Part shown: one piece after another, positions 26,800 to 34,747 of the stretch
How the letters are laid out: every line of letters starts with the position of its first letter
Numbering within the stretch: position 1 is the stretch's first letter
Origin: Microtetraspora glauca
GTDB taxonomy: Bacteria; Actinomycetota; Actinomycetes; Streptomycetales; Streptomycetaceae
NCBI GenBank assembly: GCA_000721275.1
Contig: JOFO01000013.1
Span: 74,056 to 138,055, forward strand
Reading direction: 5' to 3'
DNA: 64,000 nt
Translations under genes and position numbers: made by a program
Notes under the pieces: model-generated
Seen by the model: only the letters and a program-made list of their open reading frames with translations
What the model was told of the DNA's origin: nothing
Databases searched by the model: none

Positions 26800-27431
26800 C
26801 GGGCCAGGGTAGTCCCCACCCCGCCGCGCGGGTGGCGGGCGCGTACGGCGTCGACGCAGGTGTCCCGGGACGTCGGGCCGCCGAAGCGGAGCCGGTCGTA
26901 GGCGGTGAACGCCGGTTCCAGGCCGTCGAGTTCGTTGACCAGCGCGTGCAGCCGCTCGGCCCACGCGGGCGACCCGGCGTCCGGTGCGGCCTCCGCCGCG
27001 CCGATCGCGCCCGTCAGGTGCTCCTTGCGCCGGATCGTCTCCGGGGTGACGGAGCGCAGGCAGACGTACTGGCCGCTCAGGTACGCCTCCCACTCCGCCC
27101 GCCCGGCGGCCTCGTCGCCCCAGTGCGCGACGAACCACCCTTCGAGGAGGTCCACCCCGCCCGCCCGCCCCGCGAGCGCGAACAGGTCGCGCGGGACCAT
27201 CTCGGCGCCGTCGGAGCGCAGGTACCCCGGCAGCGGCAGCCGCCGCGCCAGCATCAGCCGCCGGACGTCGTCGGCGTCGCGGCCGGTGGCGGCGCACAGC
27301 TCGTCCAGCGGGACGAACTGCGCGCTGACGTAGGCGTCGTCGGCGGCGGTCATCGGGTGGTCGCCGTTCACCTCCCGGAACCGCGCGGCGACGCGCCGCC
27401 TGAGCTCGTTCGGGGACACGTTCCCGGTCAT
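26796..27431 (-). CDS. DUF6058-like protein
   Basis: 211 residues from ATG 27431. Landmarks are DDAYVSAQFVPLDELCAATG at the N-terminus, a helix-turn-helix-like RRLMLARRLPLPGYLRSDG and the central VDLLEGWFVAHWGDEAAGRA. The sequence resembles proteins grouped as DUF6058, some of which are found in natural-product gene clusters; their biochemical role is unknown. It is the first gene of a two-gene operon with the mycoredoxin-like protein. No biosynthetic genes are near, so a specialised-metabolism role here has no support from context. Confidence 0.65.
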   Translation of the reverse strand: MTGNVSPNELRRRVAARFREVNGDHPMTAADDAYVSAQFVPLDELCAATGRDADDVRRLMLARRLPLPGYLRSDGAEMVPRDLFALAGRAGGVDLLEGWFVAHWGDEAAGRAEWEAYLSGQYVCLRSVTPETIRRKEHLTGAIGAAEAAPDAGSPAWAERLHALVNELDGLEPAFTAYDRLRFGGPTSRDTCVDAVRARHPRGGVGTTLAR

Positions 27432-27484
27432 CGGGGCCTCCTGGGGACGGCCGCGCGGGCGGGTCCCGCGCGGCCTTCCGCACG

Positions 27485-28582
27485 CTAGCCGCCGGACGCT
27501 TCGGCCCCCGCCGAACGGTCGAGCGCCTTCCAGGCGAGCCCCGGGCGTTCCGCGAACGCCTCGGCGACCCGGTCGCGCCAGTCCGGCCGGACGGCGGGGC
27601 GCCCCTCCGTGCGACGGTCGCGCCGGTCCCGCCGGTCGCGCCGGTCGGCGCGGAGTGCGGCCTCACGGCGGCAGGGGCCGCACAGCGTCTCGCCCGCGAC
27701 GGGCCGGAAGGCGTGGGGCTTGTCGCCCGGCCCCTGGCAGTTCACCAGGGCGCCCGGCACCGGGCCCGGGCTCTCGCCGGGCGGGCCGTCCACCGGCTCC
27801 GGCGGCAGTTTCTCCGTCAGCCGGTGCCGGAGGAACCCGACGGCCGAACGGACGCCGGTACGCGGCAGATGCGCGGTCAGGGCGTGCCGCAGGTCAGCCG
27901 CCGAGACGCCCCGCCGCAGCCACTCGGCGGCGATGGCGGCGAGCCCGCGCGCCTCCCGGACGCCGAGGCGGAGATCGCGGTCGGCCTGGTGGAGCGTGAG
28001 GAGAAGGCGTTCGGCGCGGACGAGTTCGTCCTCCGCATCAGCCGAAAGCTCCGGCTCCGGCTGCGATCCCGGCTGCGGTCCCGGCTCCGGCTCCGGTTCC
28101 GGCTCCAGTTCCGGCTCCGGTTCCGGCGAAGGCGCGGGGCCTCCGGGGGGTAGGGGGTTGGTCTTCTCCCCGTCTTCGTCTGTGGAGGAACAACCGGCCT
28201 CCCGGGTACCCGGTCCACCGACCACCGGATCGGGCACAGTCGGTGACCCGTCGCCGTCCCGCACCACCAGTGCCTCCTCAGGCGTGAGGGGGACGTTCGC
28301 GACGAGCTGGGTGGTGTTCCAGAGCCCCAGGTCGCACTGCCCTCGCCACTCGTGCACATGTCCGCACGCCTTGAGCGACTTCTTCGCGTTCTGGTAGGCC
28401 GTCGGCGTCATGCCCAGGTCAACCGCGTGCTGCCCCAGGGGCTTCGCGGTGGCCGCGCTCTCCGGAAGGCCCTGGAGGTAGATGAGGAGGACTTTCGCGT
28501 CGCTGGTCAGCCGTCGATTCCGGACGACACTGTGCGAGACCTTCGTGTACGCCGCCGAGGGCGCGATAACATGCCGAAGCAT
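27485..28582 (-). CDS. winged-helix DNA-binding protein with Glu-Pro linker
   Basis: 365 residues from ATG 28582. The N-terminal 110 residues are a winged helix-turn-helix of a type frequent in Streptomyces: HVIAPSAAYTKVSHSVVRN, AKVLLIYLQGLPES, MTPTAYQNAKKSLKACGHVH. Then comes a long acidic linker with (EP)n repeats at about 165-205, a helical domain (RGLAAIAAEWLRRGVSAADL) and a possible zinc knuckle (CQGPGDKPH followed by ETLCGPCRRE). The RDRRDRRDRR run near 325 is low complexity. The layout resembles replication-initiator-like or transcriptional regulators, but no plasmid or integrase context is present, so it is called only a DNA-binding protein. Confidence 0.72.
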   Translation of the reverse strand: MLRHVIAPSAAYTKVSHSVVRNRRLTSDAKVLLIYLQGLPESAATAKPLGQHAVDLGMTPTAYQNAKKSLKACGHVHEWRGQCDLGLWNTTQLVANVPLTPEEALVVRDGDGSPTVPDPVVGGPGTREAGCSSTDEDGEKTNPLPPGGPAPSPEPEPELEPEPEPEPGPQPGSQPEPELSADAEDELVRAERLLLTLHQADRDLRLGVREARGLAAIAAEWLRRGVSAADLRHALTAHLPRTGVRSAVGFLRHRLTEKLPPEPVDGPPGESPGPVPGALVNCQGPGDKPHAFRPVAGETLCGPCRREAALRADRRDRRDRRDRRTEGRPAVRPDWRDRVAEAFAERPGLAWKALDRSAGAEASGG

Positions 28583-28662
28583 TTCTGGTGGAGCTCCAGT
28601 CCACTGGTAGTGAAGGCCCTCGGATGGTGTTGGCGCACCGCCGGGGGCCGCTCCCTTAACGG

Positions 28663-28684
28663 AGCGTGACGCTTGCGTCACGCT
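28663..28684. terminator. perfect 9-bp hairpin
   Basis: AGCGTGACG, four-base loop, then CGTCACGCT. It spans the stop codon of the gene ending at 28678 and lies 79 bases upstream of the wHTH gene start. It could terminate the first or be an operator of the second. Confidence 0.45.
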
Positions 28685-29088
28685 ACCGCACGTTTCACCG
28701 TCTGGTGCAACAACTCTCCCTCCACGAACGGATCTTCGAGCGTCGGGAGCGACCTCCAGCCCAGCGGCCACGTCGTCCCGTCGAACGCCGGGATCCCCAC
28801 GTACGACTCACCCCCACGGCCCCCGCCCAGCACCCGCACCGGAGCCGGCCACGCGAACCCCGAGGCCGTACCCGGCGCCAGCAGGAAGTAGAGGTTCCGC
28901 CCCCGGGCGGCCTCCCGCACGATCGGCCCCGCCTGGAAGTCCGTGAACTCCATGAGGTGGTACGCCACCTCCTCTCCCAGGACACCGGGGATCCGTACGG
29001 CGTCGAAGTGCACGCCGGCGAGCCGGAGGACGTGACCGGCGGCGGGTACCCAGGACGGCTTGCCGTCAAGCGACTTGCTCAGATTCAT
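28678..29088 (-). CDS. conserved Streptomyces protein of the XRE/DUF397 neighbourhood
   Basis: 136 residues from ATG 29088. Segments LRLAGVHFDAVRIPGVLGEE, RGRNLYFLLAPGTASGFAWP and ESYVGIPAFDGTTWPLGWRS give a compact mixed alpha/beta protein. I do not recognise a named family, though small proteins with the YFLxxPGTA...W pattern are common beside XRE/DUF397 pairs in Streptomyces. No catalytic motif is obvious. It is divergent from the XRE regulator at 29171, with 82 bases between the starts, so co-regulation is likely. Confidence 0.6.
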   Translation of the reverse strand: MNLSKSLDGKPSWVPAAGHVLRLAGVHFDAVRIPGVLGEEVAYHLMEFTDFQAGPIVREAARGRNLYFLLAPGTASGFAWPAPVRVLGGGRGGESYVGIPAFDGTTWPLGWRSLPTLEDPFVEGELLHQTVKRAVA

Positions 29089-29170
29089 GACGTCAGCTTC
29101 CCGAGCGTGCTGTCCTGTCACCAGGGGCAACGTGATGTTGTGCGGGACTGTGCACTCGGGGAGGCGGGGT

Positions 29171-29989
29171 GTGAACAAGGAAGCCAGGCAGGCTGCGGGA
29201 ACGGCCAGGGCGTTCGGGAGGATGGTGCGGTTCTACCGGGAGCGGGCCGGTGTCTCTCAGGAGCGGTTGGGGTCCGCGACCGGCTATTCCAAGTCCCAGG
29301 TGGCGATGATCGAGCGGGGCGAGCGCCGGGCTCGGGGGAATTTCGTCGCCATCGCGGACGACACGCTGGGTGCACAAGGTGCACTTCTGGAGCTCGCGGA
29401 GGAGGTGCCGCTCAGTGCGGCGCCCGCGTGGTTCGAGGACTACCTGGAGGAGGAACGGAAGGCCGTCTCGATCTCCTCGTTCGAAAGCCGGGTCCTGCCT
29501 GGCCTGTTGCAGACGCCTGAGTACGCGCGAGCCGTCTTCAACTGTGCCGTCCCTCCGTGGGAGGACGACGAACGCGAGGCCATGATCGAAGGCCGCATGG
29601 CCCGCCAGGCGGTGCTGCACCGGAAGCCCGCGCCGCTCGTCAGCTTCGTCCTGGAGATGGGAGTGCTTACGCGCCCAATTGGGGGCGCCCGCGTCCTCAA
29701 GGACAACCTGCTGCACGTTCTCGACGTTGCGCGGCTGCGTCACGTGGAGCTTCAGGTCCTGCCGGACGACTTGGAGGCGCACGCGGGCATCAGTGGCCCG
29801 TTCATCCTGCTGGAAACCGAAGGCCGCGAGCGGCAGCTCGTCTATGTCGAGGGACAGAGCGGCAGGTACTTTCTCACGGAGCAGCCCGAGTTGGGGGACG
29901 CCTTCGCCCGCTACAACACCCTGCGGTCCCAGGCGCTCTCGCCAGTGGAATCGGCACGATGGATCGAACAGGTGGCACAGAAGCTATGA
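29171..29989 (+). CDS. XRE-family regulator with DUF5753 domain
   Basis: 272 residues from GTG 29171. Residues 12-70 form a helix-turn-helix (FGRMVRFYRERAGVSQERLG, then YSKSQVAMIERGERR). The rest is a DUF5753 (Scr1-type) ligand-binding domain with the diagnostic LPGLLQTPEYARAVF, RQAVLHRKPAPLVSFVLEMG, ARLRHVELQVLPDD and the closing PVESARWIEQVAQKL. Proteins of this build act with a small DUF397 protein, here coupled by an ATGA overlap. Some such pairs (WhiJ-like, Scr1/Scr2) behave as regulators of development or as toxin-antitoxin-like modules. Confidence 0.92.
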   Translation: MNKEARQAAGTARAFGRMVRFYRERAGVSQERLGSATGYSKSQVAMIERGERRARGNFVAIADDTLGAQGALLELAEEVPLSAAPAWFEDYLEEERKAVSISSFESRVLPGLLQTPEYARAVFNCAVPPWEDDEREAMIEGRMARQAVLHRKPAPLVSFVLEMGVLTRPIGGARVLKDNLLHVLDVARLRHVELQVLPDDLEAHAGISGPFILLETEGRERQLVYVEGQSGRYFLTEQPELGDAFARYNTLRSQALSPVESARWIEQVAQKL

Positions 29990-30159
29990 GCACAGACCTC
30001 AACTGGTACAAGAGCAGCTACAGCGTCGAGCAGGGCGAATGCGTCGAGGTCGCCTCCTGTGTGCACTCTGTGCACGTCCGTGACTCCAAGGACACCGACC
30101 GTCCCTCCCTCTCCGTCTCCCCCGCCGCCTGGGGCGCGTTCCTCGACCAGGTGAAGTAG
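29986..30159 (+). CDS. DUF397 protein
   Basis: 57 residues from ATG 29986, overlapping the regulator stop as ATGA. The DUF397 signature is complete: LNWYKSSYSVEQGECVEVAS, VHVRDSKD and the C-terminal LSVSPAAWGAFLDQVK. DUF397 proteins bind or modulate the adjacent XRE regulator. A strong terminator follows 18 bases after the stop, so this two-gene unit is complete. Confidence 0.92.
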   Translation: MSTDLNWYKSSYSVEQGECVEVASCVHSVHVRDSKDTDRPSLSVSPAAWGAFLDQVK

Positions 30160-30177
30160 GCGCGGCGCGGCGTACGC

Positions 30178-30216
30178 GAAAGGGCCTCCGCCCCGCTCCG
30201 GGGTGGAGGCCCTTTC
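30178..30216. terminator. strong bidirectional hairpin terminator
   Basis: An 18-base left arm beginning GAAAGGGCCTCC pairs with its complement at 30199-30216 with one G-T pair and a three-base loop. A-rich and T-rich ends flank the stem on both strands (GCGAAAGGG and CCCTTTCCC). It separates the XRE/DUF397 unit from the convergent FG-GAP gene. Confidence 0.85.
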
Positions 30217-30231
30217 CCAAGGTCCGGCCGG

Positions 30232-31443
30232 TCAGAACGCGCCGTTCAGGCCCCACCAGTTGCCGTCGGTGTAGTCCCACGCCGCGAGCGCGCCGGTGCC
30301 GAGGCCCCGGTAGGTGCGGAGTTCGTCCGCGTGCTCGGGCTCGAGAATGGGCCGCCTGGCGATCGTCGCGAGGTCGGGCTTGCCGTCGCCGGTGAAGTCA
30401 CCGACGGAGAGGAACGTGCCCATCACGTTCCAGCCGCCCGTGCCGACCAGCTTGCGGGCGCCGAGGCCGCCGGAGGTCGTACCGGGGTACATCCACAGCC
30501 TGCCGGTGGACGCCTCGCGGGCGTACACGTCGACGCGGCCGTCGCCGTTCGTGTCACCGGGGCCGGTCAGCGCGTTCATGCTGTTCCAGCCGCCGGAGCC
30601 GATCAGCTTGCGGGCGCCGAGGGTGCCGGAGGCCGTACCGGGATACAGCCACAGCCTGCCGGTGGCCTTCTCCACGGCGAGGAGGTCGGCTCGGCCGTCG
30701 CGGGAGAGGTCGCCGACGGCGGCGATCTGGGACATGCCGTTCCAGCCACCCGCGCCGATCAGCTTGCGGGCGCCGAGGCCGCCGGTGCCCGTGCCCGGGT
30801 AGAGCCACAGCCTGCCGGTGGACGCCTCGCGGGCGATCACGTCCTCCTTGCCGTCACGGGAGAAGTCGCCGTGCCGGACGAGGGCGTTCATGCCGTTCCA
30901 GCCGCCGACCCCGACGAGGGTGCCTGTGAAGCCGCCGGGCAGGTACCAGAGGCGGCCTGCCTTGTCGCGGACGAGGACGTCCGCCTTCCGGTCGCCGTTC
31001 AGGTCGCCGAAGCCAGCGGCCTTCGGGGACGTCTCCGCGTACCACGTCGGGTACGCGTCGCCGCCGCACTCGCGCTCCGTGGCGACGAGCCCCACCGAGC
31101 TGGTGTGCGGGTTCGGCACGATGTCGTAGCCGCGGGGGTCCTCGTTCGGGTCCAGCGACCAGTAGGTGCCGAGCTCGTAGTTCGGCAGGTCGTAGAGACA
31201 GGCGAACTTCGAGCTGCGGTTGATCTGGGACCTGAAGGTGTTGTTCCAGGTGCCCAGGGTCGGCAGGGACTTGTTCGTCTTGAACATCGTCCCCGTGGTG
31301 TCCTCCGTCTTCCAGGCACAGAAGTAGCCCTTCGGACAGTCGCTCGCCGCCGCCTGTGCGGGGGCGGCCGTCGCCACCCCGAGACCCCCCAGGAGCGTGA
31401 TGCCCAGCAGGGACGCCAGGCCGCGTCTCATCGTCTTGCGCAT
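30232..31443 (-). CDS. secreted FG-GAP/VCBS repeat protein with I36-like N-domain (copy 1)
   Basis: 403 residues from ATG 31443 with GGGGAGGGG upstream. The signal peptide is MRKTMRRGL plus a hydrophobic core, with likely cleavage after APAQA. Residues about 35-120 resemble the peptidase-inhibitor I36/crystallin-like fold (SDCPKGYFCAWKTEDTTGTM). Then come five FG-GAP blades, each with a calcium-type DxNxDxxxD loop (FGDLNGDRKADVLVRDKAGR, HGDFSRDGKEDVIAREASTG, VGDLSRDGRADLLAVEKATG and two more), forming a beta-propeller. Extracellular binding or inhibitor role is plausible; no enzyme site is visible. It is the most downstream of three tandem paralogues. Confidence 0.85.
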   Translation of the reverse strand: MRKTMRRGLASLLGITLLGGLGVATAAPAQAAASDCPKGYFCAWKTEDTTGTMFKTNKSLPTLGTWNNTFRSQINRSSKFACLYDLPNYELGTYWSLDPNEDPRGYDIVPNPHTSSVGLVATERECGGDAYPTWYAETSPKAAGFGDLNGDRKADVLVRDKAGRLWYLPGGFTGTLVGVGGWNGMNALVRHGDFSRDGKEDVIAREASTGRLWLYPGTGTGGLGARKLIGAGGWNGMSQIAAVGDLSRDGRADLLAVEKATGRLWLYPGTASGTLGARKLIGSGGWNSMNALTGPGDTNGDGRVDVYAREASTGRLWMYPGTTSGGLGARKLVGTGGWNVMGTFLSVGDFTGDGKPDLATIARRPILEPEHADELRTYRGLGTGALAAWDYTDGNWWGLNGAF

Positions 31444-31519
31444 TGCTTCCCCTCCCCAATGCCGTGTGCGAGGGGCGGCAGCCGCCCCTCGCACACGGGT
31501 GTTCCGTTCACGTGGTGAG

Positions 31520-32743
31520 TCAGAACTGGCCGTTCAGGTCGAACCAGGACTCGTCCTCCATGACGCCCGGCTGGAAGCCGTTCGTGGACTTGCCGTCGTA
31601 CGCGACGAGGAGACCCGCGCCGCGGCCGTAGTTCGACGAGTAGCTGGCGTTCGTGATGGCGGACAGGTCCGCGTAGCCGTCGCCGCTGCGGTCGCCGACC
31701 GCGAGGAACGCCGCCATGCTGTTCCAGCCGCCGCCGATGAGGACGCGCGGGGCGAGGCCGCCGGTCTTGCCGGGGTACAGCCACAGCTTGCCGGTGGAGG
31801 GCTCGCGGGCGAGGAGGTCGGCCTGGCCGTCCTTCGTCATGTCGCCGAAGCCGATGAGCGCGTTCATGCTGTTCCAGCCGCCCGCGCCGATCAGCTTGCG
31901 GGCGCCGAGCGCGCCGGTGGACGTACCGGGGTACAGCCACAGCTTGCCGGTGGACTTCTCCACGGCGAACAGGTCGGAGCGGCCGTCGCCGGTGAGGTCG
32001 CCGAAGGCGGTGAGGTGGTTCATGGCGTTCCAGCCGCCCGAACCGATGAGGACGCGGTTGCCGACCGAGCCGGTGCCGGCGCCCTTGTACAGCCACAGCT
32101 TGCCGGTGGACGCCTCGCGGGCGATCACGTCCTCCTTGCCGTCGCCGGAGAAGTCGCCGTGCCGGGTGAGGGCGTTCATGGCGTTCCAGCCGCCGGCGCC
32201 GACGAGCTTGCCGCTGCCGTCGCCGGGCAGGAACCAGAGGCGGCCGGCCTTGTCGCGGGCGAGGACGTCGGACGTCTTGTCGCCGTCGAGGTCGCCGAAG
32301 GCGGGCGCGGTGGTCTGCGGGTTGGCGTACCAGTAGGGGTACGCCTCGGCGCCGGAGCACTCGCGCTCGGTGGTGACCAGGCGGAGCGAGCTGACGCTGG
32401 TGCTGCCGGGGCCGCCCCACTCGGTGCCCGAGGGGTTGGGCGCGATGGACCAGACGTCGCCCTCGTAGCCGTGGTTCGCGTCGTCGTGGAGGCAGGCGAA
32501 CTTGTTGGTGCGGTTCGAGACCGTGCGGAACTGGTTGTCCCAGGCGCCGAGGGTGGCGACGCTCGCGTTGGTCTTGTACATGGTGCCGGTGGCGTTGTCC
32601 GTCTTCCACCCGCAGAAGTAGCCCGCGGGGCAGTCCGCCGGGGCCGCCTGGGCGGGGGCCGCGCCGGCGCCGAGGACGCCGAGCGTGGTGAGGCCGAGCG
32701 CCGTGGCCGCCGTGGCCACGCGCCGGCGCAGAGTCATGCGCAT
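31520..32743 (-). CDS. secreted FG-GAP/VCBS repeat protein with I36-like N-domain (copy 2)
   Basis: 407 residues from ATG 32743, GGAGGG upstream. Signal peptide ends GAAPAQAAPA. The head domain reads DCPAGYFCGWKTDNATGTMY and contains four cysteines, as in copy 1. Propeller blades include FGDLDGDKTSDVLARDKAGR, HGDFSGDGKEDVIAREASTG and FGDLTGDGRSDLFAVEKSTG. Blade spacing and the GGWN(A/S)MN linker repeat match copies 1 and 3 closely, so the three arose by tandem duplication. The last blade is followed by a divergent C-terminal strand (DESWFDLNGQF), similar to the end of copy 1 (NWWGLNGAF). Confidence 0.85.
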   Translation of the reverse strand: MRMTLRRRVATAATALGLTTLGVLGAGAAPAQAAPADCPAGYFCGWKTDNATGTMYKTNASVATLGAWDNQFRTVSNRTNKFACLHDDANHGYEGDVWSIAPNPSGTEWGGPGSTSVSSLRLVTTERECSGAEAYPYWYANPQTTAPAFGDLDGDKTSDVLARDKAGRLWFLPGDGSGKLVGAGGWNAMNALTRHGDFSGDGKEDVIAREASTGKLWLYKGAGTGSVGNRVLIGSGGWNAMNHLTAFGDLTGDGRSDLFAVEKSTGKLWLYPGTSTGALGARKLIGAGGWNSMNALIGFGDMTKDGQADLLAREPSTGKLWLYPGKTGGLAPRVLIGGGWNSMAAFLAVGDRSGDGYADLSAITNASYSSNYGRGAGLLVAYDGKSTNGFQPGVMEDESWFDLNGQF

Positions 32744-32855
32744 GTGTTCCCTCCGATGTGCGGCGCGGAGCCGGGCCGAGCCCGCTCGACGCGCCGTAGG
32801 GCGGAAATCTACCGCGATCCGCGGTGGGCTTGTCATACGGGTTTCCCGTACGACG

Positions 32856-34115
32856 TCAGAAGACGAGGCTCATGTCGTCCCAGGAGTAGTCCTGGCCGTC
32901 CCAGGAGCCGCGGGCGAAGGTGCCGTCGCCCCGGCCGCCGTAGACGAGCAGGCAGCCCTCGTAGGAGCAGGAGTCGCCGCGGTAGCTCGGGCCGGTGAGG
33001 GCGACGAGGTCGTTGGTGCCGTCCAGGCCGTGGTCGCCGACGGCGACGAGCTGCGCCATGACGTTCCAGCCGCCGCCGAGGAGGGTGCGGGAGCCGAGGG
33101 CGCCGGTTCGGCCGGGGTAGGCGTAGAGGCGGCCGGTGGACGCCTCGCGGGCGACGAGGTCGGCCTTGCCGTCGCCGGTGACGTCGCCGACGGGGGTCAG
33201 CGCGTTCATGCTGTTCCAGCCGCCGGAGCCGATCATCTTGCGGGCGCCGAGGGTGCCGGTGGACGTGCCCGGGTACAGGTAGAGCCGGCCGGTGGACTTC
33301 TCCACGGCGAGGAGGTCGGCGCGGTTGTCGCCGGTCAGGTCGCCGAGGGCGGTGAGGCGGGTCATGGCGTTCCAGCCGCCCGTGCCGATGACCTTGCGGG
33401 TGCCGAACGTGCCCGTGCCGGTGCCGGGGTAGAGGAACAGCTTGCCGGTGGACGCCTCGCGGGCGATCACGTCCTCCTTGCCGTCGCGGGAGAAGTCGCC
33501 GTGCCGGGTGAGGGCGTTCATCGCGCCCCAGCCGCCGCCGATGAGCTTGCCGCTGCCGTCGCCGGGCAGGAACCAGAGGCGGCCGACCTTGTCGCGGGCG
33601 AGGAGGTCGGCCTCGTCGTCGCCGTTCAGGTTGCCGAAGGACGACGGCCCGGCCGGGTTGGGCTCGGCGTGCCAGGACGGGTACGCGGGGCCGTAGCACT
33701 CGCGCTCGGTGGGGACGAACTTCAGGGAGCTGAGGGACTTCATGCCCATGTAGCCCCAGTCCGTGCCCGCCGGGTCGGGGGCGCGCACGCCGACGCTCCA
33801 GTAGGAGGTCTTGTAGCCGGGCTCGTCGTACCCGCACACCCACTGGTTCGTGCGGTTGGAGACCGCGCTGATCTGGTTGTCCCAGGAGCCCAGCGTCGAC
33901 GCGCTCTTGGTGAGCTTCAGCATCTCGCCGGTGGCGTGGTCGGTCTTCCAGGCGCAGAAGTAGCCCTTCGGACAGTCGCTGGGGGCGGCCTGGGCCGGGG
34001 TGGCGGCCGGGCCGAGGGTGGTGAAGGCGGTGAGCGCGGTGAGCACGGCGAGGCCGAGCGCGGCGGGGCGGGCCGCCGGGCGGCGGCGGCCGTTCAGCCG
34101 GGACAGCAGAGACAT
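32856..34115 (-). CDS. secreted FG-GAP/VCBS repeat protein with I36-like N-domain (copy 3)
   Basis: 419 residues from ATG 34115, GGAGGG upstream. A longer basic signal-peptide region (MSLLSRLNGRRRPAAR) precedes the core and ends at ATPAQAAPS. Head domain SDCPKGYFCAWKTDHATGEM is nearly identical to copy 1. Blades include FGNLNGDDEADLLARDKVGR, HGDFSRDGKEDVIAREASTG, LGDLTGDNRADLLAVEKSTG and VGDVTGDGKADLVAREASTG. The C-terminus carries a cysteine pair (SCSYEGC) that the other copies lack. As the most upstream of the three it may carry the main promoter, although each gene has its own ribosome binding site and gaps of 76-112 bases. Confidence 0.85.
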   Translation of the reverse strand: MSLLSRLNGRRRPAARPAALGLAVLTALTAFTTLGPAATPAQAAPSDCPKGYFCAWKTDHATGEMLKLTKSASTLGSWDNQISAVSNRTNQWVCGYDEPGYKTSYWSVGVRAPDPAGTDWGYMGMKSLSSLKFVPTERECYGPAYPSWHAEPNPAGPSSFGNLNGDDEADLLARDKVGRLWFLPGDGSGKLIGGGWGAMNALTRHGDFSRDGKEDVIAREASTGKLFLYPGTGTGTFGTRKVIGTGGWNAMTRLTALGDLTGDNRADLLAVEKSTGRLYLYPGTSTGTLGARKMIGSGGWNSMNALTPVGDVTGDGKADLVAREASTGRLYAYPGRTGALGSRTLLGGGWNVMAQLVAVGDHGLDGTNDLVALTGPSYRGDSCSYEGCLLVYGGRGDGTFARGSWDGQDYSWDDMSLVF

Positions 34116-34279
34116 GTACGGGTTCCCTCCGGATGCGGCGCGGAGCCGAGCCCTCGGGGCTCCCCCTCTCGACACGCCGTGGGAGGGAAGGTACCGCGTG
34201 GTGGAGGCGGGGGCTCCGGTGGGGGGCGGTATGGGCCCTGGGGGGCGTTCGCAGGGGGGGCGCGGGGGCGCCCGGGCCG

Positions 34280-34636
34280 TCAGAGGGCGTCGCGCATGCC
34301 GGGGAAGCCGAAGCCGTCGGCGTCGTCCCAGGGCACGTCCTGGTCGTCCACGTGGACGTGCCACACCGCGCCCGGCAGGGCCCGGCGCAGCGCGGTGACC
34401 GCGTCCAGGACGTGGACCAGGACGGGGACGACGCGGTCGGGGTCGCGGGGCAGCTTCGTCGACCCGGCCAGCAGCGCGTCCGGCTCGGGTCCGGGGTCGG
34501 CGTACAGGTACAGGCTCTCCTCGTCGCCGTACGGGAACGCGGCCAGGTGCGCGGCGGTGACCCGCTCGACGGCGGCCGACTCGGCCTCCGTCAGGGGGCC
34601 GGGGCGGCGCGCGGAGTAGTACACGGAGACGCTCAT
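34280..34636 (-). CDS. conserved hypothetical protein
   Basis: 118 residues from ATG 34636. Starts MSVSVYYSARRPGPLTEAE and ends with the acidic VDDQDVPWDDADGFGFPGMR. A small alpha/beta soluble protein without cysteine or known motif. It may form a transcript with the FG-GAP genes downstream on the same strand, 164 bases away, but nothing else links them. Not recognised. Confidence 0.65.
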   Translation of the reverse strand: MSVSVYYSARRPGPLTEAESAAVERVTAAHLAAFPYGDEESLYLYADPGPEPDALLAGSTKLPRDPDRVVPVLVHVLDAVTALRRALPGAVWHVHVDDQDVPWDDADGFGFPGMRDAL

Positions 34637-34747
34637 GAGGGGAGCTTAGGGAGGGGGTACGACAAGGGGGGTACGGCAAGGGGGTGCGGCAAGGGGGTGC
34701 GGTCGGGGACGGCCAGGGGTCCGTGGCCGTCCCCTTCCGCCCGCTCG

